Shown in pieces: positions 1-10,927 of a DNA stretch of 64,000 nt (position 1 is the first letter of the stretch; every line of letters begins with the position of its first letter). Origin of the DNA: Shinisaurus crocodilurus (lineage: Eukaryota; Chordata; Lepidosauria; Squamata; Shinisauridae). A program made the translations under genes and the position numbers. The notes below the pieces were generated by a model. That model worked only from the letters and a program-made list of their open reading frames with translations, was not told the DNA's origin and did no database searches. Location of the stretch: NCBI GenBank assembly GCA_021292165.1, contig JAHFWL010000259.1:186001-250000 (forward strand), read 5' to 3'.

Positions 1-207
1 GAGCGGATACAGCCCCCCACTGACGCTGGAGCCACTGCGGCCCGTTCCCGGTCATTCGATTTGAGGCTCCAGCACAGAGCTCTCTGGGCCAGCCCGAGAC
101 GCGCTCTTAAACATTAAAGATGCTGAGGGTTAAGTCCACCGGGAAGCTCTGCCTGCCCGCAAGGCGTCAAGTTTTGTCGCCAATCGTCACACGCAGATCC
201 CTCCCGT
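1..207. other. Unassigned intergenic sequence
   Basis: No gene, RNA or repeat was recognised. The base composition is mixed and no long open frame has protein-like character. Confidence 0.4.
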
Positions 208-336
208 GTAATCCTCAGGACAATCCTGAGGTAGGTTAGGCTGAGGGATCGTGACGGGCCTAGGGTTACCACCCCTGCGGGCAAGCTTCATGGCTGAGCT
301 GAGATTTGTACCCAGGTCTTTCTTGCACTCACTCCC
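208..336 (-). repeat. Old Sauria-like SINE fragment
   Basis: Read on the minus strand, this keeps the order of the Sauria SINE: a box-B-like region, the 'ATGAAGCT...GGGT' middle, then 'CCTAACCTACCTCA'-like sequence and a stretch like 'AGGATTGTCCTGAGGAT'. It is diverged and lacks both the tail and the tRNA start. An ancient MIR-type SINE is the alternative. Confidence 0.45.
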
Positions 337-522
337 CCCACCTTGCTGCTACCCGACCCCCCCAAGCTGTCAGGCTGTCAAAGAGAAGCACGAGGACTGG
401 CAGACTGTGTTGACGCCAGTGAATGGAAAGGACAATTTCCACATGCTCAGAGGCTCTCTCTCTCTCGCTCTCTCTGCCTTCTCCAACCGATCTGCAGCCC
501 CAGAATAGTAGAACATGTAGGG

Positions 523-628
523 CAGTGTTCTCCAACCTTGGGTCCCCAGATGTTTTTGGCCTACAACTCCCAGCATGCTGGGAGTTGTAGGCCAAAAACA
601 TCTGGGGACCCAAGGTTGGAGAACACTG
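523..628. mobile_element. Family A palindromic hAT-like MITE, short form
   Basis: A 106-bp perfect hairpin runs from CAGTGTTCTCC to GGAGAACACTG. It is flanked by an exact 8-bp direct repeat, ATGTAGGG, at 515-522 and 629-636. An 8-bp TSD and CAGTG ends are the hAT signature. This copy lacks about 30 bp of the central CCCCAGCCAGC portion present in full-length copies, so the hairpin closes directly at the GCATGC centre. Confidence 0.9.
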
Positions 629-750
629 ATGTAGGGGACTCCAAATCTGAGATCAGGCCTGCGGCTTCTTCGAAAACCCAACACTCGGGCAAGCAGAACG
701 ACCTTCAGCAGTGTGCTATCTAACGGGGCTTTTAATTTGTTTCTCCCCAG

Positions 751-880
751 GCCAGCCGCCTTCCCCAACCCGGTTCCCTCCAGATGTGCCGCACTGCAAC
801 TCCCATCATGCCCAGCCAGCATGGCCATAGGTCGGGGAAGGCTGCCAACACATCTGAAGGGCACATCAGGTTGGGGAAGG
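751..880. mobile_element. Family B palindromic MITE, degraded
   Basis: The left half reads CCTTCCCCAACCCGGTTCCC, followed by CTGCAACTCCCATCATGCCC. The right half repeats 'GGGGAAGGCTGCC' twice, around 836-848 and 874-886, so the right arm looks partly duplicated or rearranged. It has no coding capacity. Confidence 0.6.
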
Positions 881-886
881 CTGCCC

Positions 887-1860
887 TGGACTTCTCTGCC
901 TGCCAGGTTGGAGAGACCTGCAAAATACCCACACACACACACTCCTCAGCTTGGGTGCCTCCACTTCAGAGACCTCAATCACTCACTTCGAGCCAAGTGA
1001 GTACCTAAGGGACCAGCTCTTCTTAGCAATGCGCAGTTCAGGTACTTTGCTGCGTAAGTGCTGTCGACAACACAGCAAAACATTGTTCGTGCACAAATGT
1101 TCTCAGTGTTTATCTGTCTTGCTCTCCCATGAATGTTTGAAGCAGCTTCTATTGAAGCTCCTTTCTGGGGTTTTTTAATTTTTTAAAAAGACCTCTCAGT
1201 ACTTGCGTAGTTTTAAACCATTTAATAAAACCATCGTTTAATGTACTGTAGCCTATAATTCTTTTAACTTGGGGTTATTTTTGACGGGTGGTCGGGGACA
1301 TGATAAAGGCTGGTTAAGGAAAGTCAGGGAAATGGGGAATGAAATTTTAGTGGCAACCCTGCTGGGGCTTTCTAACAGAATTTCCCACACCTCACCAAAC
1401 TACAGGTCCAGGGTTCGTTGGGGGAAACCATTAAGGTATAAAACTGATATAAGTTTCATAAGTATTGTACAAATTAGTTTAATTTACATGATATATGTGT
1501 GTGATCGTGTGTGTGTGTGTGTGTGTATGTGCATGCATATTTATTTTTATGTATTTATTTATTATATTTCTATCCCGCCTTTTTTTTTTTCCTGCAACGA
1601 ATGGAAATTGTGTTAATATAACGTACGTTGGGTCAATTCTGATTGCACGCAGTTCATTTTATTCATGAAAGTTCCATTTCCTTAGGTGGGCAAAAAGAAA
1701 ATGCAACTTTCAAGAATGAAAGGAACCGCGTGCAGTCAAAATGAACATAATATCAGCACACTTTGGCATACTATTAAATAACCGCGGACGTGCGGGCGGT
1801 TCGCCTTTAAAAATTAGGGCGTTGAGACACCACACTCAGAGACTACTCCTTGCACGTTCA
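887..1860. other. Unassigned intergenic sequence with a GT microsatellite
   Basis: No gene was seen. It is AT-rich from about 1160, with a (GT)n tract at about 1499-1528 followed by a short TTTATTTATTTATTATATTTCTATCCCGCC stretch (about 1550-1580) that resembles the 3' tail of a SINE or LINE in minus orientation. Confidence 0.4.
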
Positions 1861-2992
1861 AGATCAAAATGAGTCACAGTGTTCCTCCTTTCCAGAAGTG
1901 GGGAGGGAATGGGGGGGGCGGCGGTTGCTGTGGCCTGCATCCCCTTCTCTGCACGCACTCCCCGCCCCGCTGCAGACAATGCCATTGTATTGCACTGTCC
2001 TTAATTGTCGCATGGAGTGTTCTTGACAATAGGCACTTCTCTGGCAGATCAAAGGCCTGTAATTGCAGTGGGTTCGGGGACCAAAATGGCTGGCACTAGC
2101 GTGGGGGCAAAAGGGGAAGATGAAAGGGCGGCTTGCCCATTGTGTCTCACGTACACGCACGCTCCTCCTGCCTCCGGGCAAGCGTCAGGGGGGTCTGGAC
2201 CCATTGGTGGGTTTTTTTCGGGGAGGGGGCTCCTCAGGCATATGTCTGCTGGCGAGAACATGGCTGCAGTGCCCAGAGTTCTTGTCCGGGCCAGGCAGAA
2301 CTCGGGTGGCGGAAACACATCACCAAACAACAGAGAGGGGAGGAAACGCGCGCGCGTCACCAAAAAAAAGCGGGCCAAAGCGGACACAGGTTTGCATAAC
2401 ATTTGCATATGCTACCCTCTCGCTATATCGACGCAAATCTAGAAATAATTGGTATCATTTAAATAAAAATGCAAAACATCTCGCCACAAAGACTGACCAG
2501 GTGACCTGTGTAGCTCTCAAGTCTGCTCCCCAAGGCCCCCCCTGCCCTTTCTTCTGACGGCCCTCGAACTTTAAACTGGATGGGGACGGGCAGTCCTTCA
2601 AATAGAGGACTGTCCTCCGTAAAAGAGGAGACGTGGCCACCCTAGGCAGAAAGGCCTTCGAAAAGGGCTGCGGCGGGGCGGGGGGGGGGGAGCAGGTCTC
2701 GTTCATCTCAGGTGCCTGGAAGCTGGAAAAGGATAGTGCCGCCAGGGTTGCTGGAGGTCGGAATCCTGCCACGGGGCGGAGAGGGCAAGGCGTTTTGGTG
2801 CCTGAGGGCAAAAAAACCCACTGGACCTGCCCTTCTCTTATCACTAATGAACGTGGGGCACAATCCACCGGGTAAAGCTCTCCTACACGAGAACCGCTGC
2901 TGCGGTGAACGGCTTTGTTTCATTTGCCAAAACTGCCTATAGTGGCCACCCACTCGGACAGTTGCCCAGTTTTGCATCACGTCGCAGTAGGC
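1861..2992. other. Unassigned intergenic sequence
   Basis: No recognisable gene or repeat. The stretch is moderately GC-rich with poly-G and poly-C runs near 1910 and 2680-2690. The open frames here overlap on both strands and show no domain that can be named. Confidence 0.4.
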
Positions 2993-3146
2993 CGGCCTTC
3001 CCCAGCCTGGCCTCCTCCTCCAGATGGGTTGGAGTGCAACTCCCATCATGCCCAGCCAGCATGGCCGCTGGCCATGCTGGCTGGGCATGATGGGAGTTGC
3101 ACTCCAACCCATCTGGAGGAGGAGGCCAGGCTGGGGAAGGCTGCAG
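2993..3146. mobile_element. Family B palindromic MITE, near-perfect hairpin
   Basis: Both arms match over about 75 bases: CCTTCCCCAGCCTGGCCTCC ... AACTCCCATCATGCCCAGCC on the left and its reverse complement on the right, meeting at GCCATGGC-type sequence near 3064-3072. Flanks resemble each other (CAGTAGGC / CAGTAAGGC) but an exact TSD is not certain. Confidence 0.75.
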
Positions 3147-3284
3147 TAAGGCCATGAGCGACGAGCACCACAGCAGACATGGAGTAAGGGTGTACGGCCT
3201 TTCCCAGCCGTCAGCTTTTTCGCACAATCGGCAGCAGCAGCGCTGGCAGCTGTCCGTCGTGCATCTTCTATAGGCACCTTCACC

Positions 3285-3600
3285 CAAAATTAAGAACGTA
3301 AGAAACTTAGGAAGAAGAGCCTGTGCCGGATCACGTCGATGGCCCATCGGGTCCTGCGTCCTGTTTCCCGACCGTGGCCAACCAACCAGATGCCGCTGGG
3401 AAGGCCACAAGCAGGGCAGGAGGCCAATTCACACCACCGTCCTGCTGTAACTTCCCCGACAGCTGGCATTCGGGCCGACGAGGTATAGTGCTGCTGAACG
3501 TGGAGGTTTCCGTCCTCCACGAATTTGTCTGGGACTCCCTTTCAAAGCTACCGAAACGGGTGGCTGCTGTCACCACAGCTTGCGGCCGTGAATTCCGTAA
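3285..3600 (-). mobile_element. CR1-type LINE 3' fragment, minus strand
   Basis: Read on the minus strand this matches the CR1-like 3' end seen in better form at 6900-7260: 'GAATTC', 'GGCCATC'-like and 'GGATTAGTC'-like blocks, then 'CAGAAGGCTGGACT'-like sequence, ending near 'AAGAAGCTCTTCCTAAG'. It is strongly diverged and non-coding. Confidence 0.55.
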
Positions 3601-3626
3601 GTGAATTCAGGGGTGCTGCTAGGTAC

Positions 3627-4164
3627 CAGGGATGGGGACTTGGACTCGAGGACTCGACTCGTGAGTCGGACTGAGTCCCCCCACTGACTCGAGTCAGACT
3701 CGAGTCCCAATATTTTTAATGGGACTCGAGACTCGACTCGGGACTCGAGACCAAGAACTCGTGTTCCAAAATCGTGTTCCTCAAATGCAACATGGATAGG
3801 TTTTAGGAAGTACAGCAAGTTTATTTTTTAAAATCATTTTCCTAAAATGCAACCTTTCAGACATTTTTGGGTTTGTCTGCCCGGTCTGTTCTTGCCAAAA
3901 TCAGTTGCAGAGTTTTGAAATAAAAAGGCACACTTGTGCCTAGAATTTATTTAAGCCACACATCTGAAATAGCCTTATTTTGTTGGGAAAAAAACGCATT
4001 GATTTTAATAGGGACTCGTGGGAGTCAGCTTTGGGAGGGACTTGTGACTAGTGACTCATGAGTCACCATTTTGGACCAAGGACTCGGACTCGGACTCGAG
4101 ACTCGGGTCCAAAGACTCGTGACTCGACTCGTAACTCGAGACCAAGGACTCTTCAACATCCCTG
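3627..4164. mobile_element. 538-bp non-autonomous hAT with GACTCG arrays
   Basis: Ends CAGGGATG and CATCCCTG are flanked by exact 8-bp TSDs, CTAGGTAC, at 3619-3626 and 4165-4172. Subterminal regions (about 3640-3760 and 4015-4155) hold dense GACTCG and GACTCGAG repeats on both strands; the middle is AT-rich and non-coding. Subterminal short repeats are typical binding sites for hAT transposases, so these arrays are probably cis-acting. Confidence 0.85.
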
Positions 4165-4245
4165 CTAGGTACCGAAAAAGATCCGGGGCTCTGGCTCACA
4201 GGACAAAAACAATGCACAAATTTGCATATGCTATATGCTCTAAAG

Positions 4246-4382
4246 CAGGGCTCTCCAAACTTGGGTCCCCAGATGTTGCTGGCCTACAGCTCCCAGCATG
4301 CCCCAGCCAGCATGGCTAATGGCAAGGGATTCTGGGAGCTGTCGTCCAGCAACATCTGGGGACGCAAGGTTGGAGAGCCCTG
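4246..4382. mobile_element. hAT-like MITE related to family A
   Basis: Ends CAGGGCTCTCCAAAC and GGTTGGAGAGCCCTG are flanked by exact 8-bp TSDs, CTCTAAAG, at 4238-4245 and 4383-4390. The centre carries CTACAGCTCCCAGCATGCC and its imperfect complement. It lies within family F element 3608-4737. Confidence 0.88.
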
Positions 4383-4737
4383 CTCTAAAGTCTCTCTCTT
4401 TGTGTGTGTCTTTAAAAGACCCTGTCTCCTAAGGACACCCCTATTTGTAAAAAGGAATGAATGGACAGGGGAGAGGAGGGCATTTGATTTCAGGAAAAAA
4501 CCTTAGGCAGAAAGATGCATGGGGGGGGGGCAGCAGGAGGCGAAGCACATGTGGGCAAAAATCTAGCTCATCCAGGGGGACCAGATGCAAGAGATCATCA
4601 GGGCCCCTGTCCCTTTATTTCGGCAAGTGCCCCTGGACAGCAGGGTGGTGGGGCAGAGGGCCTCCCAGAGATGCGGGGCTCCAAATGAAAGATTTGGGGC
4701 TCCAGCCCTAGTGGGCCACCCCCAACGCCACCTCTTG

Positions 4738-5130
4738 CTGTACTTGCTCAAGCCAGGGTCTTTCACAGCTGGGAATTGTATGGTGGTCTGATCATGGGGC
4801 ACCTGCTGGCACTGCCTCTGAGTGAATGATGCGCCGAGTGAAGACATTTTTGGTTTTGTCAGGGCATGGCTCGACATAATGTGTAGTTTGACTCTCAGCC
4901 CGTGCCGCGCCAGCATTCTTTCTACCCCAGCCCTATCCTGGCATGACAGAATATATAAATGTCAAGGCATCGACTATTTAACCCTTTTGTCTTCGGCTTT
5001 GTAAGTGTTCCCGCATTCCCGTGGGCATCGCCGAGGCTCTTTTTGGCCCGAGTTTCGGAAACTAACCCTTTGCTGCCGAAATGATACACGCTTCTTCTTT
5101 CTGCATGCAACCCCGCCGAAGAGAACCAGC
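4738..5130. other. Unassigned sequence
   Basis: No gene or known repeat was recognised between the family F element and the hAT beginning at 5131. Confidence 0.35.
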
Positions 5131-5229
5131 CAGGGCCTGCCCAAATTATTTTTCTGCCCGAGGCAGGTCTGGCGGCCCAATGCATCTTGCCACCTCAAGC
5201 AAGGAGATAGTTCAGCCGCCGCCTGGCCA

Positions 5230-5325
5230 CTCACTCAGCCAGCCTGCCTGCCTGCCCGCCTGACCACTCGCCCACTCGGCTGGACTCGCCCACTCGGCTC
5301 GCCCACTCACTCGCTCGCTCCTACC
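5230..5325 (+). repeat. Imperfect minisatellite (CTGCCTGC and CTCGCCCACTCGG)
   Basis: Successive imperfect copies of CTGCCTGC-, then CTCGCCCACTCGGCT- and CACTCGCT-type units are visible. No coding function is implied. Confidence 0.6.
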
Positions 5326-5590
5326 TGCCCGGCCACTGCCACCTTGTGCCCCAGCCGTGGGGCTCCCCACGAGAGGACAGCCGAACTATCGCGAGAGCTC
5401 AGCAGCTACAATCCGCTGTGCCTGCGGTGAGAAAAAGCAGCGGCGCACCCAACGCAGTGCTATAGAGAGCCTGCCAACCACTCTCTTGCTGCGGCAAATG
5501 CCATGGGGGGAAAGCAGCTGACGGGGCTCTCCAGATTGCCTACTGGAGAAGGTGGGGAGGCAGCGGTGCCCTGGCTTGAGGCAACAGAAC

Positions 5591-6275
5591 CAGGGCCGGA
5601 TTAAGAGCATTATGGGCCTGGTGCTGAGGATTTTGGTGGGCCTTTTTATGGAAATAAATAAAATGAAGACGCAATTTTATATTAAAACAAATTAAATATT
5701 TTAATTACCATTAAAGTGCCAAAACTCAAAAACTCCTGCAGCTCATCAGTAAGGGTCTTCCCAGTTTCCCCCAAATTTATTTACTACAAAAGAAAAAGCA
5801 GCCACAACAAAAAGCCAGGAAGCTTTGCTTGACCAAGAATAATTGTGTTGTTCTTGTTGCTTTGTTTCGTTTTCGTTTTTGTTTTTTTTTGTTAAACTAG
5901 CATTTGAACAATTGAGCTGCGAATCAGAAAGATCTTTTGCTCGAGGCTGGAGAGAGAGGTCCCTTCTAAATCTGAATATTACAGACCCTAGCAAGCCCCC
6001 CATGTGCTTCAAAGAAATGTAGTAACAGTGATTGAAATGCAAAAACCTACCGAAATGCTAATTTGAGAACAACAGTTCTTGCTAGGTCTTGCCTCAAGCC
6101 TGTAATGCAGATGTGCTTAGAACACCTTTCTAATCTTGAAAAAATAATTAATTATGCTGAATGATAACGATCAGAGCTAACTCAAATCGTGCCGCGTGTC
6201 CCTATATTGTGGGCCTATTGTCTGTTATGGGCCTGGGGCTGACGCTCCAATCGCCCCTATGTTAATCCAGCCCTG
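5591..6275. mobile_element. 685-bp hAT-like element nested in another hAT
   Basis: Ends CAGGGCCGGATTAA and TTAATCCAGCCCTG are inverted repeats. They are flanked by exact 8-bp TSDs, AACAGAAC, at 5583-5590 and 6276-6283. The interior is AT-rich (about 5640-6180) without a transposase frame, so it is non-autonomous. Confidence 0.88.
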
Positions 6276-6574
6276 AACAGAACGTTCCACCTACTGACAA
6301 TGGGACAGTGTCTTCTGCCACACCTGAGGGTAGTGGGCTACTCTATGGGGCGCAGAACAGGGTGTGTCTTCCAATGGAAGGGAATGGATGGGGGAGCTCA
6401 GGAGGAATGCCTACAGGGCTGCTGCCCTGCCCCCCCCCGCCCCAGCTTCTGCCACCTGAGGTGGTGGCCTCACTCTGCCTTTTGGTAGGGCCAGCCCTGG
6501 AACTTACCAAGGAGGGAATCTGGGGGCGTACACATGGCCTCCCACCAAATCTCAATGCAGTTGGCTCCAAAAAA

Positions 6575-7260
6575 AAAATCAGCAACATTCCACGCTGGGC
6601 AAAATTCAGAAAGGAATCGAAAAGAAAATTGCCTATATCGTATTGCCCTTATACAAATCTATTGTGTGGCCGCGCTTGGAATACTGTGTACAGTTCTGGT
6701 CACCGCACCTAAAAGAGGATATTGTGGAGTCGGGAAAGGGGCAGCCAAAGTGATGGAGCAATTCCCCTACGAGGAAAGATTACAACATCTGGGACTGCTT
6801 CGCTTAGAAAAAAAAAGGCAAGCATGTGGGTAGGGAGATATTTTCCTCCCTCTCTCATAATACTAGAACCCAACGGGGGGGCATCCCATGAAGCTGATTG
6901 GTGGGAGATTCAGGACAGATGAAAGGAAGGACTTCTTCACGCAGCGCAGAGTTGAACTATGGAATTCACTTCCACAAGAGGTTGTGATGGCCACCAATCT
7001 GGACGGCTTTAAAAGGGGGTTGGACAAATTAATGGAGGAGAAGGCTATCCATGGCTACTAGTCCTGATGGCTCTATGCTACCTCCAGGATCAGAGGCAGT
7101 ATGCCCATGTACCCCAGTTGCTGGGGAACATGGGCAGGAGGGTGCTGTTGCATGTCTACAGTTGTGTGTTTCTCACAGGCAGCCGGTTGGCCAGTTTGCG
7201 AACAGAAGGCTGGACTAGATGGACCCCTGGTCTGATCCAGCATGGCTCTTTTCTTAACAT
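6575..7260 (+). mobile_element. CR1-type LINE 3' fragment
   Basis: Broken translation retains the C-terminal region of a CR1-clade reverse transcriptase ORF: peptides like [15 protein letters not shown], then KLIGGRFRTDERKDFFTQ, ELWNSLPQEVVMATNLDGF and DKLMEEKAIHGY. The non-coding tail runs through GAAGGCTGGACTAGATGG to GGCTCTTTTCTTAACAT. Frameshifts and stops show it is dead. Similar fragments lie at 31860-33160, 34900-35245 and 36811-37520. Confidence 0.8.
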
Positions 7261-8560
7261 CCTTGGTTTCCTCTCCCAAACCGAACAACCACGGGACGGG
7301 ACAGATGTGCGAGATGGCTCTTCCTGCCGACACCAGTTGCCTCAGACCTTGTTCCGTTGCCCGACACGCCGGCGTTTGCTCAGAGTCAGCCCCCTCAGCC
7401 TCCGTCCAACACTCGTGCGGGCGTTGTTGACGTGCCTGCCCCGCCCGCCACCACGGCGGTGCCCCCCTCTCTCTGCATTTCCCTAATTGGCAAGTTTCTC
7501 AGCGGCTTCGGCCCAGCCTGTGTCGGTGAGATCATTCTGCCCGACCAGATCCCACCCTTTTCCGCTGCACCGGCTGGGCGCCCCCGGGGCCCCGGCCGGG
7601 CTCCTGCTCCCAGCTCAAGGGGGAAGGTGGGCACTCGGCGGCCCCAGCTGCGTGCGGCGTGTCGGGGTTGAGTCATCGCCCTTTTGTCCGGTAATTGGTG
7701 TGAGCAGCCGACCTTGGCAATTGCGGGCCAGGCCTGGGAACAGCAGCAGCGAGAGGGGGGGCAATGTGTCGGGGAAGACAATGGCGGCAGGTTCTGAGAA
7801 GCAGCAGCAGCCCACAACAATGGGCCTCGGGAGGAGGCCAAAATCCTCCGGCTTCAAAGTGGAGAAGGGGGCGGACGGCAGCTGAGGCAGAAGAGGTTGA
7901 ACAGCTATCTAATCCGCCGGGGGGGGGGGGACCACAGCCCCAAACGGCCATGCCACCCAACCCAAGCAACCCCAGTGCAGAGAAGAAGGCTTTGCTGCCA
8001 CCTGCAGGCCAACTGGGGAACCTTCCTCTCCTGCCATTTTTCACAAGGGCACATCACAGATGTGCTGCCGTCAGGCAAAATTCACGGCGGTTGTTTGCTT
8101 GGGTTTTGTTTCCCATGGAGTGTGAGGCTTGCTGCTTCCCCCTGGCTTCACAACCATGGAGCAGGTCTATTTTCCAATGGTTCCACCGCTCATTCCGTCT
8201 CTAATCTTTCTTCTCCACCATCCGGCAGGCAGGCAGGCAGGCAGGTTGCCTGTCTGCCTTTTAAAACATTTTCAAAAGTGTCGCCTGTCCGTCTGAACAA
8301 TCCAAAGTTCGGTGGTGGTTGTTTAAGAAAGACGAAGCCATTTTTTTAAACCTTGCAAAAAAAAACTACTCTGGGGATGGGGAGGTTTGTGATGTCACAA
8401 GCGCCAGCCAAGCAGTGCTGTGCACAGCCAGTTGTGGCTGCAATCTAGCAGATATTCCCCAAGTTCACCTCTGCTGAGGATTATATACAGGTGACAAGAA
8501 CGTGGTGAATAGTACACAGAGACTCCTCTTTATGTGTATGTCCATATGTACCCTGCACTG
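7261..8560. other. GC-rich unassigned block with a GCAG microsatellite
   Basis: Positions 7330-7950 are GC-rich with moderate CpG content. Overlapping open frames exist but none has a recognisable domain. A (GGCA)n tract lies at about 8224-8246. It could be a promoter or ancient exon remnant, but nothing identifies it. Confidence 0.35.
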
Positions 8561-8599
8561 CCTTGCACGTTTGGGGAGCCGTCATCACCCCAACTCATA

Positions 8600-9330
8600 C
8601 CAAGCGCACCATATTAATGTATTTACTTGTCTGTTTACTTTTTTATTTATAAACTGTTCTTCCATGGAAGGCCTCCAAAGCTGTGTGCAATGGTATAAGA
8701 TAAAATTTCACAATAGGAGACAATCAAATACAAAAAAAAATGTCAATCAAAATATATATTATAATAAAAACACTTTTTATTTAAGGTATCTATATACTGC
8801 TTTTCAGGTGAAGCTCGCACAGCAGTTTGCTTTAAACAAGAAAGCATCAGTAATAATTGAATAATACAAAGGCAGAGACAGGAAAACTACGGAAATACTT
8901 TTTAAAAAAAGTCAGATCTGTGGTGACAGTTGAGGGGAAGATGAAGCAGCAGCCAAAAAGCAAAATCAGCAGCCTCCGAAATATCCAAAACAAGAAGGGG
9001 AAAAAACCCCATTCCAATCCAAAGGTCCATGAAGCAACACGAATTTCATCAATTGCCAGAATGCGTCTAAAGTGGCATTCAGGGGGGACTATGCCAGCAG
9101 AGGCAGCTCCAAAGCTTTGGCACCACTACCGAAAAGGCCCTGCTCTTTGTCCTCACCAACCATGCCTCTGTGGGTGGTGGGAGGCAATGCGGCGGGCTCT
9201 GCTGATCATCTCAGTGGGCAGGCAGGTTCCCGCAGCAGAAGGCAGCCCTTGAAATACCCCTGTCCCAAACCATATAGGGCTTTAAAGGATAAATTAACAG
9301 CATTGTTAATTGGGCTTGGACAGCACTTAG
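8600..9330 (-). mobile_element. L2-like LINE 3' remnant, minus strand
   Basis: In minus orientation this has the order of L2-like copies elsewhere in the window: a degraded 'GGCCTT...TGGCACC' C-terminal coding part near 9090-9150, then an AT-rich 3' UTR ending in TTTATTTATAAAC near 8640-8655. Strongly diverged. Confidence 0.5.
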
Positions 9331-9994
9331 TGGAGCACGACAGAGATCAACACGGGTTGTTACAATGCGTAGGAAGGAAACATTTGCGATATATCCACCA
9401 GACCGTGGGGAATGACAGCCACATGACCCATCCCGAGACCATCCCATCATCCTTCCGAAGATGTGTCAGATCTGGCACTTCAGTTCTGAATTCCTTGGGC
9501 CCACTGCTCCTTTGAGCCGTTATGGTCTTGCGGATTGTGTATTCGAATTGGATTGAGGGAAGCAACTTCAGGGTTCCTGCATGGGGGGTAGCAAATGTTT
9601 TTGTTTTTTGTTTTGTTTTGTATAAAACTAGGAAAATTCCTTAGGGGGAGAGAGGGACAGTTCACATCTCCTTCAGGGAAAATTTGGAAACTGAAATTGT
9701 TCCCTTTTTCGGGGGGGGGGGGTTCTTTCTAATTTTATTGTTTTGTTTACTTATATAATTCCTGTGCATTTACCAACTAGCATAGATATGCTGGCTTTAT
9801 TCCTGTGCCTTTAACAGCAGTCTGACACACGGAAATTAGCCAGGTGAAAATTTCCCCATCACTTTATCTCCATGCCGTGAAAAGCTCCTTCTGCAAAATT
9901 TCTGCCAGTCAGGCTGCTATAAAAGCACAGACACAGCAGCGGTTTCAAAAACTGGCAACTTCTAGTAAGTGCCCAGAGACTTCAAAGGATTTAA
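9331..9994. other. Unassigned sequence
   Basis: No gene recognised. Low-complexity TTTTGTTTTTTGTTTTG at about 9598-9620 and a poly-G run at about 9711-9722. Confidence 0.35.
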
Positions 9995-10345
9995 CAAACC
10001 AAGGCCTGGGGGCCAAATCTGGCCTTCTGAAGTTCCCAACCTGGCCCAGGGGGGTTTCTCAGATGGCCACACCCCCTTCCCCAGCCACGCCCCTTTTCTC
10101 CTGACACTTTGCTGGTTTCCTGGCTTTTGTGCAGCTTTTTCCCCATTCTAAAAGGTGCAAATACCTCTCCTAAGGCTTCATTACTGGCCATATGAGCTTT
10201 AAGCTAAAATAGGCTGGTATTTTGGCCCCGCTCCTTTTGCCTTTGGCCACACCCAGTACTGAAATACCCCCCCCCCCCCAGCTTCTCAGAAATGTAATTT
10301 GACCCTCGGGCTGAAAGAGGTTTCCAACCCCCGCCATGGACGATA
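9995..10345 (+). mobile_element. Family G hAT-like element
   Basis: It shares block order with copies at 18413-19175, 39984-40246 and 62890-63080: GGCCACACCCCCTTCCCC, then CCCCATTCTAAAAGGTG, GCTTTAAGCTAAAATAGGC, CTTTTGCCTTTGGCC and a final GGCTGAAAGAGGTTTCC. Non-coding; no TSD identified. Confidence 0.6.
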
Positions 10346-10807
10346 CATCTATCAATGGCTGCTGTAGCAAAAGAATCAGAGCATCACCATTCAAGGGCTG
10401 TGTCTACCTCTGATAACTAGGGGAAAACAATGAAGGGGAAAGCTTTCTTGGTTGTGCCTCGCTTTGCCAGCTTTCCACGCATGCCTGGGCTGATCATAAT
10501 TGCAGGTGGAGTGCTAGACTAGAAGGGCCTTTGGTGGGATTGATCCACAAGGCAATTCTATATCCTTCTGTTTGCAGAGACAGCCAGCTGAATTGTAGCC
10601 TTTACACTTGTGCAGGTAACAACCTGCGAGCATTTTTGTCCAACAGGAGGCGATTCCAGATCATCCCTCTAGGTGGAGCCCTTTCCCTGCCATATACCAG
10701 TTAATGTACTGGGAAGTCTGCCCCTTGCAGCTGTGCTCTTCGGGCTGGCTACTCCAGAGCCTTTTGTTTTCAGGTGGAAGGATGCTCCTGGAAATTACCA
10801 ACTGGAG

Positions 10808-10927
10808 CAGTGTTCTCCAACCTTGGGTCCCCAGATGTTTTTGGCCTACGACTCCCAGCCAGCTGGCTGGGGCATGCTGGGAGTTGTAGGCCAAAAGCAT
10901 CTGGGGACCCAAGGTTGGAGAACACTG
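10808..10927. mobile_element. Family A palindromic hAT-like MITE
   Basis: Ends CAGTGTTCTCCAACC and GGTTGGAGAACACTG enclose arms joined at CCAGCCAGCTGGCTGG. The arms carry unpaired changes (for example CTACGACTCC opposite GGAGTTGTAG). No 8-bp direct repeat flanks it; instead ACTGGAG and CTCCAG extend the inverted repeat. Confidence 0.82.

Larger units (their letters stand above)
3608..4737 (+). mobile_element. Family F hAT-like element with two nested insertions
   Basis: The left end CAGGGGTGCTGCTAGGTAC and the right part (ATTTGGGGCTCCAGCC, GGCCACCCCCAACGCC) match in inverted orientation the intact copy at 18645-19086. Here the element is split by a 538-bp hAT (3627-4164) and a 137-bp MITE (4246-4382). 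The right terminus is approximate and no TSD was found for the outer element. Confidence 0.65.
5131..6499. mobile_element. Outer hAT-like element interrupted by another hAT
   Basis: The left end CAGGGCCTGCCC and the right end GGTAGGGCCAGCCCTG match the ends of the hAT at 16354-16637 (including 'CACCTGAGGTGGTGGCCTCA' near the right end). Flanks GAACCAGC and GAACTTAC agree at 6 of 8 positions. The inside is interrupted at 5591-6275 and contains a short CTCGCCCACTCGGCT imperfect tandem at about 5225-5320. Confidence 0.6.

Noticed and set aside
7330..7950. GC-rich block considered as a second promoter or exon cluster.
   Set aside because: CpG density is much lower than at 44400-44990 and no protein similarity was recognised; kept as unassigned.
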